A program made the position numbers and the translations under genes. DNA of 22,854 nucleotides, taken from assembly GCA_964619785.1 (NCBI GenBank), contig CAZUGH010000025.1, positions 1 through 22,854 of the forward strand. The letters are read 5' to 3'. The first letter of the stretch is position 1. Every line of letters starts with the position of its first letter. Below are positions 14,395 to 22,838 of this stretch, piece after piece. Below the pieces are notes generated by a model. That model saw only the letters and a list, made by a program, of their open reading frames with translations, was not told the DNA's origin and did no database searches. This DNA comes from CAZUGH01 sp964619785 (lineage in GTDB: Bacteria; Bacillota; Clostridia; Lachnospirales; Lachnospiraceae).

Positions 14395-16155
14395 TTATGC
14401 TAATTTCTCAATCAAATGCTCTAACATCTCGTCAATTACTGTAATATATCTTGATGAAGCATTATAAGAATGCTGAAACTTTATCAAGCTCACCAGTTCT
14501 TCATCTGTTGAAACGCCCATTACATTCTGACGTTCATTATCAATACTTGTTGTGAGGTCTTCTTGATTCTTAACAATTGAATTCCATACCTGCCCCTGTG
14601 AACCGATTCCGACAATCAAGGCATTATAAAAATCATTGATTGTATATTTCGTTAAACTATTCGGATCGAGAGCACCCATATCCTTGTCCCAGTTTGCCGA
14701 TAACTTCTCCATAATCTCTGAAGTATAGCCGCCTGCATTCCCTGTTGCATCATTTGCCATCAGTGGCAAAAGAGAGGAGTTTTTCATCACGTCTGGATTT
14801 ACTGTCAATTCGGAAATCGTATAGAGTGAATATATATCCGATGGATCCTCTTCATTATACCTATATACAGATGCGGTCGTGCCATCTTCTAATGTCACAT
14901 CCATCTTTGTATAACGGTCTGTGGATTTACGGGAAAATAATTCCGTTCCAATTGTATTATCTTTATCATCGCCTTGTGGACAATTCTCTGTATCTAATAC
15001 TTTGATTTTCGAACCATCTTGTAAGGTAACTTCCTTATTAGGACATAAGGTATCATTAATCAAGGTGACAATGCCATGCACCAGTGAGTCAAACTGTGCC
15101 TGTGTCTTCATCATAATGGATGGCTCGACATTATTATTATACTCTTCTAATGATGTATTGAAATTATTCAATGCTAGCTGGTAATCAGCCTGACTTTCAT
15201 AATCTGATTGCTCTGGTCTTACTGGCAAATCGGTATAATTGGTCTTATTATTGCCTCGTGCCGTCATCAGCCCCTTCAAAGAACCAATATCCGTATTATT
15301 ATCCATGGAGTATTTTAGAGAATCTTCTGCGAAGAAGTCTCCACCACCATTATCTTTCCAAACAACCTTGAGCATCTGTGTACTCTCATCAATTCGCGCG
15401 GTTCCAAGTTGATATGCATTTTCCGATGAAACAAGATACTGACCTTGAACATATACACTGAGTGTACCATCAATCTCCTCTGTTGTTTCATAATCCATAT
15501 AAGAACTCAACTCATCCAATAGAAGATTTCTTGCATCACGATAATCATTCGCCTGTTCCCCTGTCACCTCATATCTCTTAATCTTGTCATTCATATCCTT
15601 AATCTGTGAGGTAATCTCATTAATTCTCGTAACCTGACGCATAATCTCTGTATTAAGATTCACTTGATAATCAGTCAACTGATTACGAACCACATTCGCT
15701 CGTTCCACAAATGTGGATGCCATTGACACCAATTGATCTTTTTTAACAAGGCTCTCTGGTTCCTTCTGTAATTCCTGAATCGACGTCCATAAATCAGAAA
15801 TCGTCGTGGAGAATTGCTCGCCCTCAAGCTCGCCAAATAAATTCTCAATCTCAGAAGCTGTATCTGCCTGTGCCTCGTAAAAACTCTGTCTACCTACCTG
15901 TAATCGGTAATTATCATCTAAAAATTCATTACGAACCTGACGAATCATGGCAACATTAGTTCCCAAACCAACTTGTAGAAGATTACTATATGTCCCCGTA
16001 CTCGTTGAATAATAATGGTCTGTCATAATGGTCTGCTGTCTCGTATAACCAGCTGTTGTTGCATTTGCCAAGTTGTGTGCAGTCATATTTAATGATGTCT
16101 GTGAAGCCTTTAAACCTGACACGCCAGCATTAAAACTTGCCATTAAATTACCCAT
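14395..16155 (-). CDS. flgK: Flagellar hook-associated protein 1 FlgK, first (canonical) copy
   Basis: A 586-residue FlgK, the first junction protein above the hook. The N-terminus is MGNLMASFNAGVSGLKASQT with HNLANATTAGYTRQQ at about 27-41. A long helical region follows to about 190. The C-terminus has KFQHSYNASSRYITVIDEML, the canonical D0 helix. The ATG at 16153-16155 has GAGGTG five or so bases upstream; the GTG at 16164 would lie within that site. It starts about 80 bp after flgN with a structured spacer between, and its own stop is about 37 bp before the second flgK. Confidence 0.93.
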   Translation of the reverse strand: MGNLMASFNAGVSGLKASQTSLNMTAHNLANATTAGYTRQQTIMTDHYYSTSTGTYSNLLQVGLGTNVAMIRQVRNEFLDDNYRLQVGRQSFYEAQADTASEIENLFGELEGEQFSTTISDLWTSIQELQKEPESLVKKDQLVSMASTFVERANVVRNQLTDYQVNLNTEIMRQVTRINEITSQIKDMNDKIKRYEVTGEQANDYRDARNLLLDELSSYMDYETTEEIDGTLSVYVQGQYLVSSENAYQLGTARIDESTQMLKVVWKDNGGGDFFAEDSLKYSMDNNTDIGSLKGLMTARGNNKTNYTDLPVRPEQSDYESQADYQLALNNFNTSLEEYNNNVEPSIMMKTQAQFDSLVHGIVTLINDTLCPNKEVTLQDGSKIKVLDTENCPQGDDKDNTIGTELFSRKSTDRYTKMDVTLEDGTTASVYRYNEEDPSDIYSLYTISELTVNPDVMKNSSLLPLMANDATGNAGGYTSEIMEKLSANWDKDMGALDPNSLTKYTINDFYNALIVGIGSQGQVWNSIVKNQEDLTTSIDNERQNVMGVSTDEELVSLIKFQHSYNASSRYITVIDEMLEHLIEKLA

Positions 16156-16197
16156 GATTCTCACCTCGATTCGTTCACTTTTATATCTTTATAACGC

Positions 16198-16236
16198 AGA
16201 AATACACCGATGACCGGTGGCAGCTGCGGTATTTCT
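16198..16236 (-). promoter_or_regulatory. Structured spacer (hairpin with a 10-base bulge) between flgN and flgK
   Basis: On the plus strand agaaata-caccg (16198-16209) pairs with cggtg (16215-16219) and tatttct (16230-16236), with loop atgac and a one-sided 10-base bulge gcagctgcgg. It overlaps the flgN stop codon and lies about 40 bases before the flgK ribosome binding site. There is no T run behind it on the minus strand, so it is not an intrinsic terminator. It may stabilise or separate message parts; function unknown. Confidence 0.45.
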
Positions 16237-16750
16237 ACTGTTTTGCATCAAACATGCCAGATTCCATTCCTGTGGCATCCATCTGTGACGCATTTTTCGT
16301 ATAATTGCTGCTTCCTGAAGACATCCGTGTACTTCTCAAAACATTCATATTAAATTCAATCATCTCAAGAGATTCTTCGATTAACGACTTATTCTGCCCG
16401 TTTATATCCTTCAAACGCGAAGTAGTAGCCTTCAGCTTGTCGTGTATCTCTCGAAGTAACCTCTGCTCTTTTGGCTGATTATGCAATACATCAACAATCG
16501 CCTGTAGTGTCAGCGTATCCGGATTGCGACTCAGAACAACTCCAATGTTCTTCACCACTTCCATTCGCTTCTTCTCTAACATCCCAACTTGATCTACCAT
16601 GATCTGTTCTTGGTCTGTTACGGATTGCAATGCTTCTAAATCATTTGCTATAATCGCCTTTGTCTTCTCCTCCGACACGGGAATCATCTTCTGATACAGA
16701 GCTTCCTCTTGTGTCAAAGTAGAAATAAGTTCTTCCATTAAGCTTGCCAA
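16235..16750 (-). CDS. flgN: Flagellar export chaperone FlgN (TTG start)
   Basis: The 171-residue product is a helical chaperone with the FlgN pattern: MEELISTLTQEEALYQKMIP, then SEEKTKAIIANDLEALQSVT and DQEQIMVDQVGMLEKKRMEV. FlgN binds the C-terminal helices of FlgK and FlgL and escorts them to the export gate, fitting its place just before both flgK genes and flgL. The TTG at 16748-16750 is taken as start because GGAGG lies nine bases upstream; the next ATG (16736-16738) is too far from that site. The disordered tail (SSNYTKNASQMDATGMES) is Ser/Asn/Met rich. Confidence 0.88.
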   Translation of the reverse strand: MASLMEELISTLTQEEALYQKMIPVSEEKTKAIIANDLEALQSVTDQEQIMVDQVGMLEKKRMEVVKNIGVVLSRNPDTLTLQAIVDVLHNQPKEQRLLREIHDKLKATTSRLKDINGQNKSLIEESLEMIEFNMNVLRSTRMSSGSSNYTKNASQMDATGMESGMFDAKQ

Positions 16751-16775
16751 CGAAGTTATCCTCCTGCAAATCTCT

Positions 16776-17048
16776 CTATTCGCCTAGTAACTTATCCGCC
16801 ATCTTGCTAGCTACATCTTCTATTGAAACGTTGTAGGTGCCTGCAGCCATCTGTCTCTGGATGTCAAGAATTTTATCTTCTCTTACACCACTTTCACTCT
16901 TTGTTGCCTGTTTAGCAATCTGATATTCTTTTCCAAAATCAGAAATCTCAAGAGTATCAGAAGCAGAAGAAGATTCCGTCTGATTACTTCTCTTTGGCTT
17001 ATTGCTCTGATAAAGCTGACTTACCTGCATGTACGCATCAATTCTCAT
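16776..17048 (-). CDS. flgM: Anti-sigma-D factor FlgM
   Basis: A 90-residue protein with the FlgM arrangement: a Ser-rich, unstructured N-terminal half (SNKPKRSNQTESSSASDTLE) and a C-terminal helical sigma-binding half ending REDKILDIQRQMAAGTYNV followed by SIEDVASKMADKLL, which matches the VREEKVxxIKxxIxxGxYxV pattern of the family. FlgM binds sigma-D until the hook-basal body is complete. It is the first gene of a sigma-D-dependent operon and so sits in a feedback loop. AGGTGG lies seven to eight bases before the ATG. Confidence 0.92.
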   Translation of the reverse strand: MRIDAYMQVSQLYQSNKPKRSNQTESSSASDTLEISDFGKEYQIAKQATKSESGVREDKILDIQRQMAAGTYNVSIEDVASKMADKLLGE

Positions 17049-17103
17049 AATTTCACCACCTAAACATATTAAACATCTCTAGTCATCATGCTTCTTATAT
17101 TAT

Positions 17104-17130
17104 CTATCGGAAGATTTCATCAATAAATTA
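17104..17130 (-). promoter_or_regulatory. Sigma-D promoter of the flgM-flgN-flgK-flgK-flgL-fliW-csrA operon
   Basis: On the minus strand TAAT (17127-17130), 15 bp, then TCCGATAG (17104-17111). It sits in the 96-bp gap between the parC stop and flgM, about 55 bp before the flgM start, with the same boxes and spacing as the flaG promoter. Confidence 0.8.
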
Positions 17131-17144
17131 ACATAAATTTAAAA

Positions 17145-19388
17145 TTATTTTAAGTTTGCCTTCTGTCCCTTCGCAGCTCTCTTTCGATTGCGAACTTTTT
17201 TAGCATTTAATGTCCTTCCCTCAAACTCAAAGGTATCATCTTGTGGATTCACTGCTGTTGCAAAAATCAAATAATCACCCTTATCAAGTGCAATTGCTTT
17301 TACACCACGACTCGTCTTTTTAAACTCGCGAACCTCTTCTATCGGGAATCCTAGTGACAAGCCCTTATCTGTTAAGAGAATCACCTTTTTATTGCCAGAT
17401 AAAATCTCACCTGCGCTAAGGAATGAAATGCCAACTAAACAATCACCCTCATCCAACTTACTCGCACTAATCTGTGTACGATTAGTATCAAATTCTGCGC
17501 CAGATACCAACTTAATATAACCACTCTTTGTTGTAAACATCAACATCGACTCAAACAATGACTCAAATGATGTGTAGAGAAGCACATCTTCATTATTATC
17601 CATCTTACATAATGAATGGATTAAAGTTCCTTTATCCTTCGCCTTACAGCGAGGTAATTGCATCGCTTTCACTTGATACATATTGCCTTGCGCAGTAAAC
17701 AAACATAGCTTATCTGTGTTCTTCATCGTAATTAAGAAGGAAAATTTTTTCTTCGTATCCTCAGTAACACGTGAAAATGCAGTCGCATCCATCGTCTTAA
17801 TATATCCAAAACGATCAATCAACACATAGATATCCTCAATCTTGATTGTCTCAACATAAGCAGAAGTCGTTTCATCTGACAGCACGGTTCTTCTCTCATA
17901 CTCAAGTTGTTTACGATACTGACGAAGACGTGCTTTAATCACTTTGTAAAGTTCTTTGACACTCGACAAAACATTCTCATACTCTGCAATACGCTCAGCC
18001 AATTCTTTCTGCTCTTCATGTAACTTCAAAATCTCTAATCCAATCAAACGACTCAATGGCATACTAAGGATAGCATCTGCCTGAGGTTCTGTAAACAGAA
18101 GCTTCGCAGCTTCTTTATCAGCACCCTTTGTCTTGAATTTAATACCCTCTGTAATACCTTGAATCAAGCAATCCTTTGCCTGTTTCAGGGAGGAACTTCC
18201 ACGAAGAACTTCAATAATTAAATCAATTACATCGGTAGCCTTCATCAAGCCATTAACAATTTCCTGTCTCGCTTTTGCCTTTGAGAGAAGATGCTTATAC
18301 TCTTTTGTATATAACTCCTCTTGAAACAAGATGAACTCTTCAATCAAAGATTTCAAATTAAATACGTGAGGTTCCCCATTACGAATCGCGAGCAAATTTA
18401 CACCATAGGTGTCTTCCATCGCTGTCTTTTTATACAAACCATTTAATAGATTTTCTACATCTCTATCTTTTTTCACCTCGATGACAATACGAATGCCTTC
18501 TTTCGATGACTCATCTCTTACATCATAGATTTCGTCAAACACCTTGTCTTTCATAAGTGTAGCTAGGTTCTCTACCAACTTCGTCTTATTTCCTGTGACG
18601 GTATATGGAATCTCTGTAATAACAATATTCTGTCTACCGTTACTACCTTTCTCAATCTCTGTCTTTGCACGAAGACGAATCTTACCTTCACCTGTCTGAT
18701 AGATGGATTCCATCTCGCTTGCATTAATAATCACCCCACCTGTTGGAAAATCAGGTGCAGGAATATAATCCATCAATTTTGTAATTGAAATACCCGGTCG
18801 ATCCATGCATGCGATAACAGCATCAATCACCTCCGCAGGGTTATGTGGTGGAATGTTTGTCGCCATACCAACAGCAATACCCGTTGTTCCATTAATCAAT
18901 AAGTTAGGCAATTGTGCCGGTAAGACCGTTGGTTCTTTCTCGCTCTCATCAAAGTTTGGTATAAATTCAACGAGTCCTTTATCTAAATTTTCTAACATTG
19001 TCATCGCTGCCGGCGACAAGCGTGCCTCTGTATAACGCATGGCAGCTGCGCCATCCCCATCGATCGAGCCGAAGTTACCATGGCCATCTACTAATGGTGC
19101 ATTCAATGAATAATCTTCTGTCATATGAACCATAGCATCATAAATCGAGCTATCGCCATGTGGATGAAATTTACCCATCGTATCACCCACAATACGAGCA
19201 CTCTTACGATGTGGTTTATCTGGAGATAATCCCAGTTCTCTCATTGCATATAAAATCCTTCGCTGTACAGGTTTTAAGCCATCTCTTACATCCGGCAAAG
19301 CACGTGCAACGATGACGCTCATGGCATAGTCACGGAAGGATGTCTTCATCTCTTCTGAAAAATCTAATTCAATTATATTGCTACTCAT
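17145..19388 (-). CDS. parC: Type IIA DNA topoisomerase subunit A, probably topoisomerase IV (ParC)
   Basis: The 747-residue breakage-reunion subunit. ARALPDVRDGLKPVQRRILY at about 28-47 and HPHGDSSIYDAMV at 75-87 form the DNA gate, with Ser80 and Asp84 at the quinolone-contact positions in their susceptible forms. The active tyrosine is Tyr119 in AAMRYTEARL. The C-terminal domain is a run of beta-pinwheel blades; no GyrA-box (QRRGGRG-like) motif is visible, which favours ParC over GyrA, and the basic tail ends RNRKRAAKGQKANLK. It decatenates daughter chromosomes together with ParE. The ATG is 15 bp after the parE stop with AAGGAG nine bases upstream. A second gyrase-like enzyme cannot be excluded without the genuine gyrA for comparison. 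Confidence 0.88.
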   Translation of the reverse strand: MSSNIIELDFSEEMKTSFRDYAMSVIVARALPDVRDGLKPVQRRILYAMRELGLSPDKPHRKSARIVGDTMGKFHPHGDSSIYDAMVHMTEDYSLNAPLVDGHGNFGSIDGDGAAAMRYTEARLSPAAMTMLENLDKGLVEFIPNFDESEKEPTVLPAQLPNLLINGTTGIAVGMATNIPPHNPAEVIDAVIACMDRPGISITKLMDYIPAPDFPTGGVIINASEMESIYQTGEGKIRLRAKTEIEKGSNGRQNIVITEIPYTVTGNKTKLVENLATLMKDKVFDEIYDVRDESSKEGIRIVIEVKKDRDVENLLNGLYKKTAMEDTYGVNLLAIRNGEPHVFNLKSLIEEFILFQEELYTKEYKHLLSKAKARQEIVNGLMKATDVIDLIIEVLRGSSSLKQAKDCLIQGITEGIKFKTKGADKEAAKLLFTEPQADAILSMPLSRLIGLEILKLHEEQKELAERIAEYENVLSSVKELYKVIKARLRQYRKQLEYERRTVLSDETTSAYVETIKIEDIYVLIDRFGYIKTMDATAFSRVTEDTKKKFSFLITMKNTDKLCLFTAQGNMYQVKAMQLPRCKAKDKGTLIHSLCKMDNNEDVLLYTSFESLFESMLMFTTKSGYIKLVSGAEFDTNRTQISASKLDEGDCLVGISFLSAGEILSGNKKVILLTDKGLSLGFPIEEVREFKKTSRGVKAIALDKGDYLIFATAVNPQDDTFEFEGRTLNAKKVRNRKRAAKGQKANLK

Positions 19389-19403
19389 GTGTGTATTCTC
19401 CTT

Positions 19404-21341
19404 CTACAAATCCAGTTTGGCGTACTTGGCTTCTTCTACAACGAATTGTCTTCTTGGTGGTACATTACTTCCCATCAGCATGTCTGTAACTTCATCCGCT
19501 TCCACACTATCACTAATGGATATTCTCGCTAGCTGCCTGGTCTCCGGGTCAAGCGTTGTCTCCCAAAGCTGGTCGGCATCCATCTCTCCTAAACCTTTAT
19601 AACGCTGTAACCCCAGTATTTTCTTCCCTGAATTCTTACGGAATTTTTCCAACTCATAATCATTAAACAAATACTCAGATGCTCGCTCTTGTTTCTTGCC
19701 TTTACCACTAGCCTGATTGTATTCAACACGATAAAGCGGTGGTAAACCACGATAAACTTTACCCTCTAGAATCAGCTCTGGCATAAAACGATAGAAAAAT
19801 GTTAACAGCAATGTACTGATATGTGCACCATCTACATCGGCATCTGTTAAGATTATAATCTTATCATAACGAAGCTTCTTTATATCAAACTCTTCACCAA
19901 TTCCACAGCCAAATGCTGCAATCATTGTCTTAATCTCGTTATTGAGAAGTATCTTCTCTAATGGTGCTTTCTCTACATTAATAATCTTGCCACGAAGAGG
20001 TAAAACAGCCTGAATCCGACGATTACGCGCTGTCTTAACAGTACCACCCGCCGAATCTCCCTCAACGATATAAACTTCACATTCGGATGACTTCTTCGAG
20101 GAACAAGATGCCAATTTACTTCTTGTCTCTACATCACCTAATTGCTTCATAACAGCAGTACGTGCCTTATCACTTGCGCGCCTAGCCTGAGATGACTTGA
20201 GAGCATTGTCTAGTATCTTCTTAAGTAGTTCCACATTCTTATCAAAATATCGTTGTGCCTCTACATTCATGACCTCGTCAACTGCTGTTTTCGCATCGGT
20301 ATTACCTAATTTATTTTTAGTCTGACTTTCAAACTGAGGAGCCGGATGCTTAATTGAGATAATCGCAACGATTCCATTACGCACATCCTTACCATCGAAA
20401 TTTTCATCTTTCCCTTTTAACACATTTAACTCTCTTGCATACTGGTTCATAATACGTGTCAATGCCATCTTAAACCCTGTGACAAGCGTTCCACCATCGA
20501 CTAGATTAATTCGATTGCAATAGGAATTAATCTGCTCTGTATAACTGTTCGTATATTGAAAAGCAATCTCTACTTCGATATCACCGCTTTTTCCTTCAAT
20601 ATAGATAACATCATCGTGAATTGGTGATGCATCACGATTGATATATTTTACATAGCTCTGAATTCCATACTCTTCTTGATAAGTCTTCGTCTCACCAGAA
20701 TTCTCATCATGGAAAATGAGCTTCAGATTCTTATTAAGATAAGCAATCTCCTTTAGCTTCTTACTGATTACTTCTGGCTTGAAGTCCGTTGTTTCAAATA
20801 CATCTGAAGCAGGATAGAATGTAACCTTCGTTCCCGTATCACTCTTATTGCATTTACCAACAACAGGGAGCATTCCTTTTTCCAATTTCGTTACAGGATG
20901 TCCACCATCCTTATACTCATCCACGTATACTTTACCATCACGACGTACCTCGACTGTTATACGAGAGGACAATGCATTGACGACAGATGCGCCTACACCA
21001 TGAAGACCACCCGACACTTTATATACAGAGTTAGAGAACTTACCACCCGCATGAAGTACAGTATAGACCACGCGAACCGTAGGAATCTTCTGCGTTGGAT
21101 GAATATCTACAGGGACACCTCGACCATTATCTTCGATTACCACTCCCCCATCTTTTGTCAAGGTAATCGAAATCTCAGAGCAGTAGCCTGCTAGGTGTTC
21201 ATCAATACCATTATCAAGAATCTCCCAAATCAAATGATGCAAACCTCTTGAGCCCGTACTTCCAATATACATACCAGGTCTCTTACGAACCGCTTCTAAT
21301 CCTTCTAATACTACAATCTGACTTCCATCATAATCTTGCAT
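19404..21341 (-). CDS. parE: Type IIA DNA topoisomerase subunit B, probably topoisomerase IV (ParE)
   Basis: The 645-residue ATPase subunit. EGLEAVRKRPGMYIG is at 13-27. The GHKL ATP site has Glu40 and Asn44 in WEILDNGIDE and DNGRGVPV at 71-78. The transducer has QTKNKLG at 340-346. The TOPRIM metal site has Glu427 in EGDSAGG and Asp500/Asp502 in DADVDGAH, and QRYKGLGEMDADQLWETTL lies at 579-597. Length and ending (RRQFVVEEAKYAKLDL) are normal for GyrB/ParE of Bacillota. GGGG lies about seven bases before the ATG. It is transcribed ahead of parC and divergently from lysA. ParE rather than GyrB is chosen from its pairing with a GyrA-box-less partner and from the absence of dnaA-region genes; not certain. 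Confidence 0.88.
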   Translation of the reverse strand: MQDYDGSQIVVLEGLEAVRKRPGMYIGSTGSRGLHHLIWEILDNGIDEHLAGYCSEISITLTKDGGVVIEDNGRGVPVDIHPTQKIPTVRVVYTVLHAGGKFSNSVYKVSGGLHGVGASVVNALSSRITVEVRRDGKVYVDEYKDGGHPVTKLEKGMLPVVGKCNKSDTGTKVTFYPASDVFETTDFKPEVISKKLKEIAYLNKNLKLIFHDENSGETKTYQEEYGIQSYVKYINRDASPIHDDVIYIEGKSGDIEVEIAFQYTNSYTEQINSYCNRINLVDGGTLVTGFKMALTRIMNQYARELNVLKGKDENFDGKDVRNGIVAIISIKHPAPQFESQTKNKLGNTDAKTAVDEVMNVEAQRYFDKNVELLKKILDNALKSSQARRASDKARTAVMKQLGDVETRSKLASCSSKKSSECEVYIVEGDSAGGTVKTARNRRIQAVLPLRGKIINVEKAPLEKILLNNEIKTMIAAFGCGIGEEFDIKKLRYDKIIILTDADVDGAHISTLLLTFFYRFMPELILEGKVYRGLPPLYRVEYNQASGKGKKQERASEYLFNDYELEKFRKNSGKKILGLQRYKGLGEMDADQLWETTLDPETRQLARISISDSVEADEVTDMLMGSNVPPRRQFVVEEAKYAKLDL

Positions 21342-21443
21342 TCTATAATCCCCATTTCATTTATCTTAGCTTATTCTGTATTATTTTACACACTCTATTC
21401 AGTTTACTATAACAAAAATAATTTTTCAAGCATACCTTCATTA

Positions 21444-21472
21444 TTGACAAGCTTTCACAAAGTTCCTATAAT
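21444..21472 (+). promoter_or_regulatory. Consensus sigma-A promoter of lysA
   Basis: TTGACA (21444-21449), 17 bp, TATAAT (21467-21472): both boxes and the spacing match the consensus perfectly. It lies 35 bp before the lysA start in the 166-bp divergent gap shared with parE. No riboswitch-sized leader fits between it and lysA, so lysine-riboswitch control at this promoter is unlikely. I could not pin down a convincing promoter for parE in the rest of the gap. Confidence 0.9.
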
Positions 21473-21507
21473 AAGAGAGCATATTACAAGATTGAAGGAG
21501 GAACACT

Positions 21508-22776
21508 ATGAATAAGACACCATTTGTGACAAAAGAGCAAGTGCAGGAGATTGAGAATACTTATAAAACCCCATTCCATCTCTATGACGAGAAGGGTATC
21601 CGTGAGAATGCACGTAAGTTAAAACAAGCATTTTCCTGGAACAAAGGTTATCGTGAGTATTTTGCTGTCAAAGCAACACCCAATCCATTTATTTTAAAAA
21701 TCCTGCAGGAAGAGGGCTGTGGTGTAGACTGTTCTTCCCTTACTGAATTGATGCTTTCTGAGGCACTCGGTTTCACACATGAGGACATCATGTTTTCTTC
21801 AAACGTTACACCAATGGAGGAGTATGATAAAGCATCCGAGTTAGGAGCATATATTAATTTAGACGACTATACACACATTGACTTTTTAAAAGAAGGTCCT
21901 GGAATTCCTGAGACCATCTTCTGCCGATACAATCCAGGCGGTGTATTTTCCCTTGGAACAGACATTATGGACAACCCAGGTGATGCCAAATATGGATTTA
22001 CAAAAGAACAGCTCATTGATGGTTATAAAAAGCTGATGAAACTTGGTGCTAAGAATTTTGGTATTCACTCTTTTATCGCTAGCAACACTGTAACGAATGA
22101 GTATTATCCGACGCTTGCAGGTATCCTATTTGAATTAGCTGTAGAGTTAAAAGAAAAAACTGGTGCAAATATTAAATATATTAACCTATCGGGTGGTGTA
22201 GGAATCCCTTACACTCCAGACCAAGAGCCAAATGATATTCTTGCCATCGGCGAGGGTGTTCGTAAAAAATTCGAAGAGATTTTGGTTCCTGCTGGGCTCG
22301 GTGATATTGCTATCTTCACCGAATTGGGTCGATTCATGCTAGGCCCTTATGGACAACTTGTCACAAAAGCGATTCACGAAAAACACATCTATAAAGAATA
22401 CATTGGACTAAACACTTGTGCTTGCGACTTGATGCGTCCTGCTATGTATGGTGCATATCATCACATCACCGTCCTTGGTAAAGAAAATGCGCCTTGCGAC
22501 CACAAATACGATATTACCGGTTCCCTCTGTGAGAACAATGATAAGTTTGCTGTCGACCGTATGCTCCCTAAGATTGATAAGGGCGATTATCTAGTCCTCC
22601 ATGACACTGGAGCTCATGGATATGCAATGGGTTATAACTATAACGGCAAATTAAAATCTCCGGAATTGTTGTTAAAAGAAGACGGCAATGTACAGATGAT
22701 TCGACGTGGTGAGACCCCACAGGACTACTTCTCAACTTTTGATTTTTGTGACATTCTAAAAGATATGAAATACTAG
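21508..22776 (+). CDS. lysA: Diaminopimelate decarboxylase (LysA-type, PLP fold III)
   Basis: A 422-residue PLP enzyme expected to convert meso-diaminopimelate to lysine. FAVKATPNP at about 52-60 carries the PLP lysine (about Lys55). GIHSFIASN near 184-192 takes the place of the usual HxHIGS segment. LSGGVGIPY near 226-234 and ELGRFMLGPYG near 271-281 are the phosphate-binding and substrate loops. GSLCENNDKF near 338-347 carries the catalytic Cys-Glu pair from the partner subunit, and HDTGAHGYAMGYNYNG is near the C-terminus. These variants place it in a clostridial LysA branch; a related amino-acid decarboxylase of the same fold is possible but less likely. AAGGAGG (21495-21501) sits six bases before the ATG. 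Single-gene unit with its own promoter and terminator. Confidence 0.9.
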   Translation: MNKTPFVTKEQVQEIENTYKTPFHLYDEKGIRENARKLKQAFSWNKGYREYFAVKATPNPFILKILQEEGCGVDCSSLTELMLSEALGFTHEDIMFSSNVTPMEEYDKASELGAYINLDDYTHIDFLKEGPGIPETIFCRYNPGGVFSLGTDIMDNPGDAKYGFTKEQLIDGYKKLMKLGAKNFGIHSFIASNTVTNEYYPTLAGILFELAVELKEKTGANIKYINLSGGVGIPYTPDQEPNDILAIGEGVRKKFEEILVPAGLGDIAIFTELGRFMLGPYGQLVTKAIHEKHIYKEYIGLNTCACDLMRPAMYGAYHHITVLGKENAPCDHKYDITGSLCENNDKFAVDRMLPKIDKGDYLVLHDTGAHGYAMGYNYNGKLKSPELLLKEDGNVQMIRRGETPQDYFSTFDFCDILKDMKY

Positions 22777-22781
22777 ACATT

Positions 22782-22838
22782 AAAAGGGGCTGTTGCAAAA
22801 TAGCTGATTACTCAGCTATTTTGCAACAGCCCCTTTTT
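22782..22838 (+). terminator. 26-bp perfect hairpin terminator after lysA
   Basis: The arm at 22782-22807 (AAAAGGGGCTGTTGCAAAA then TAGCTGA) pairs perfectly with 22812-22837 around a four-base loop TTAC. The 3' arm runs into TTTTT and an A/T-rich stretch. It starts five bases after the lysA stop. Because the 5' arm begins with AAAA, it can terminate in both directions. The stem is much longer than usual for such terminators. Confidence 0.88.

Noticed and set aside
20898..21194. 98-codon plus-strand open frame inside parE
   Set aside because: Antisense to the conserved ATPase domain of ParE; composition is that of a shadow frame.
21342..21507. Lysine riboswitch or other leader RNA before lysA
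   Set aside because: Only about 28 bases separate the expected transcription start from the lysA start codon, too short for a riboswitch.
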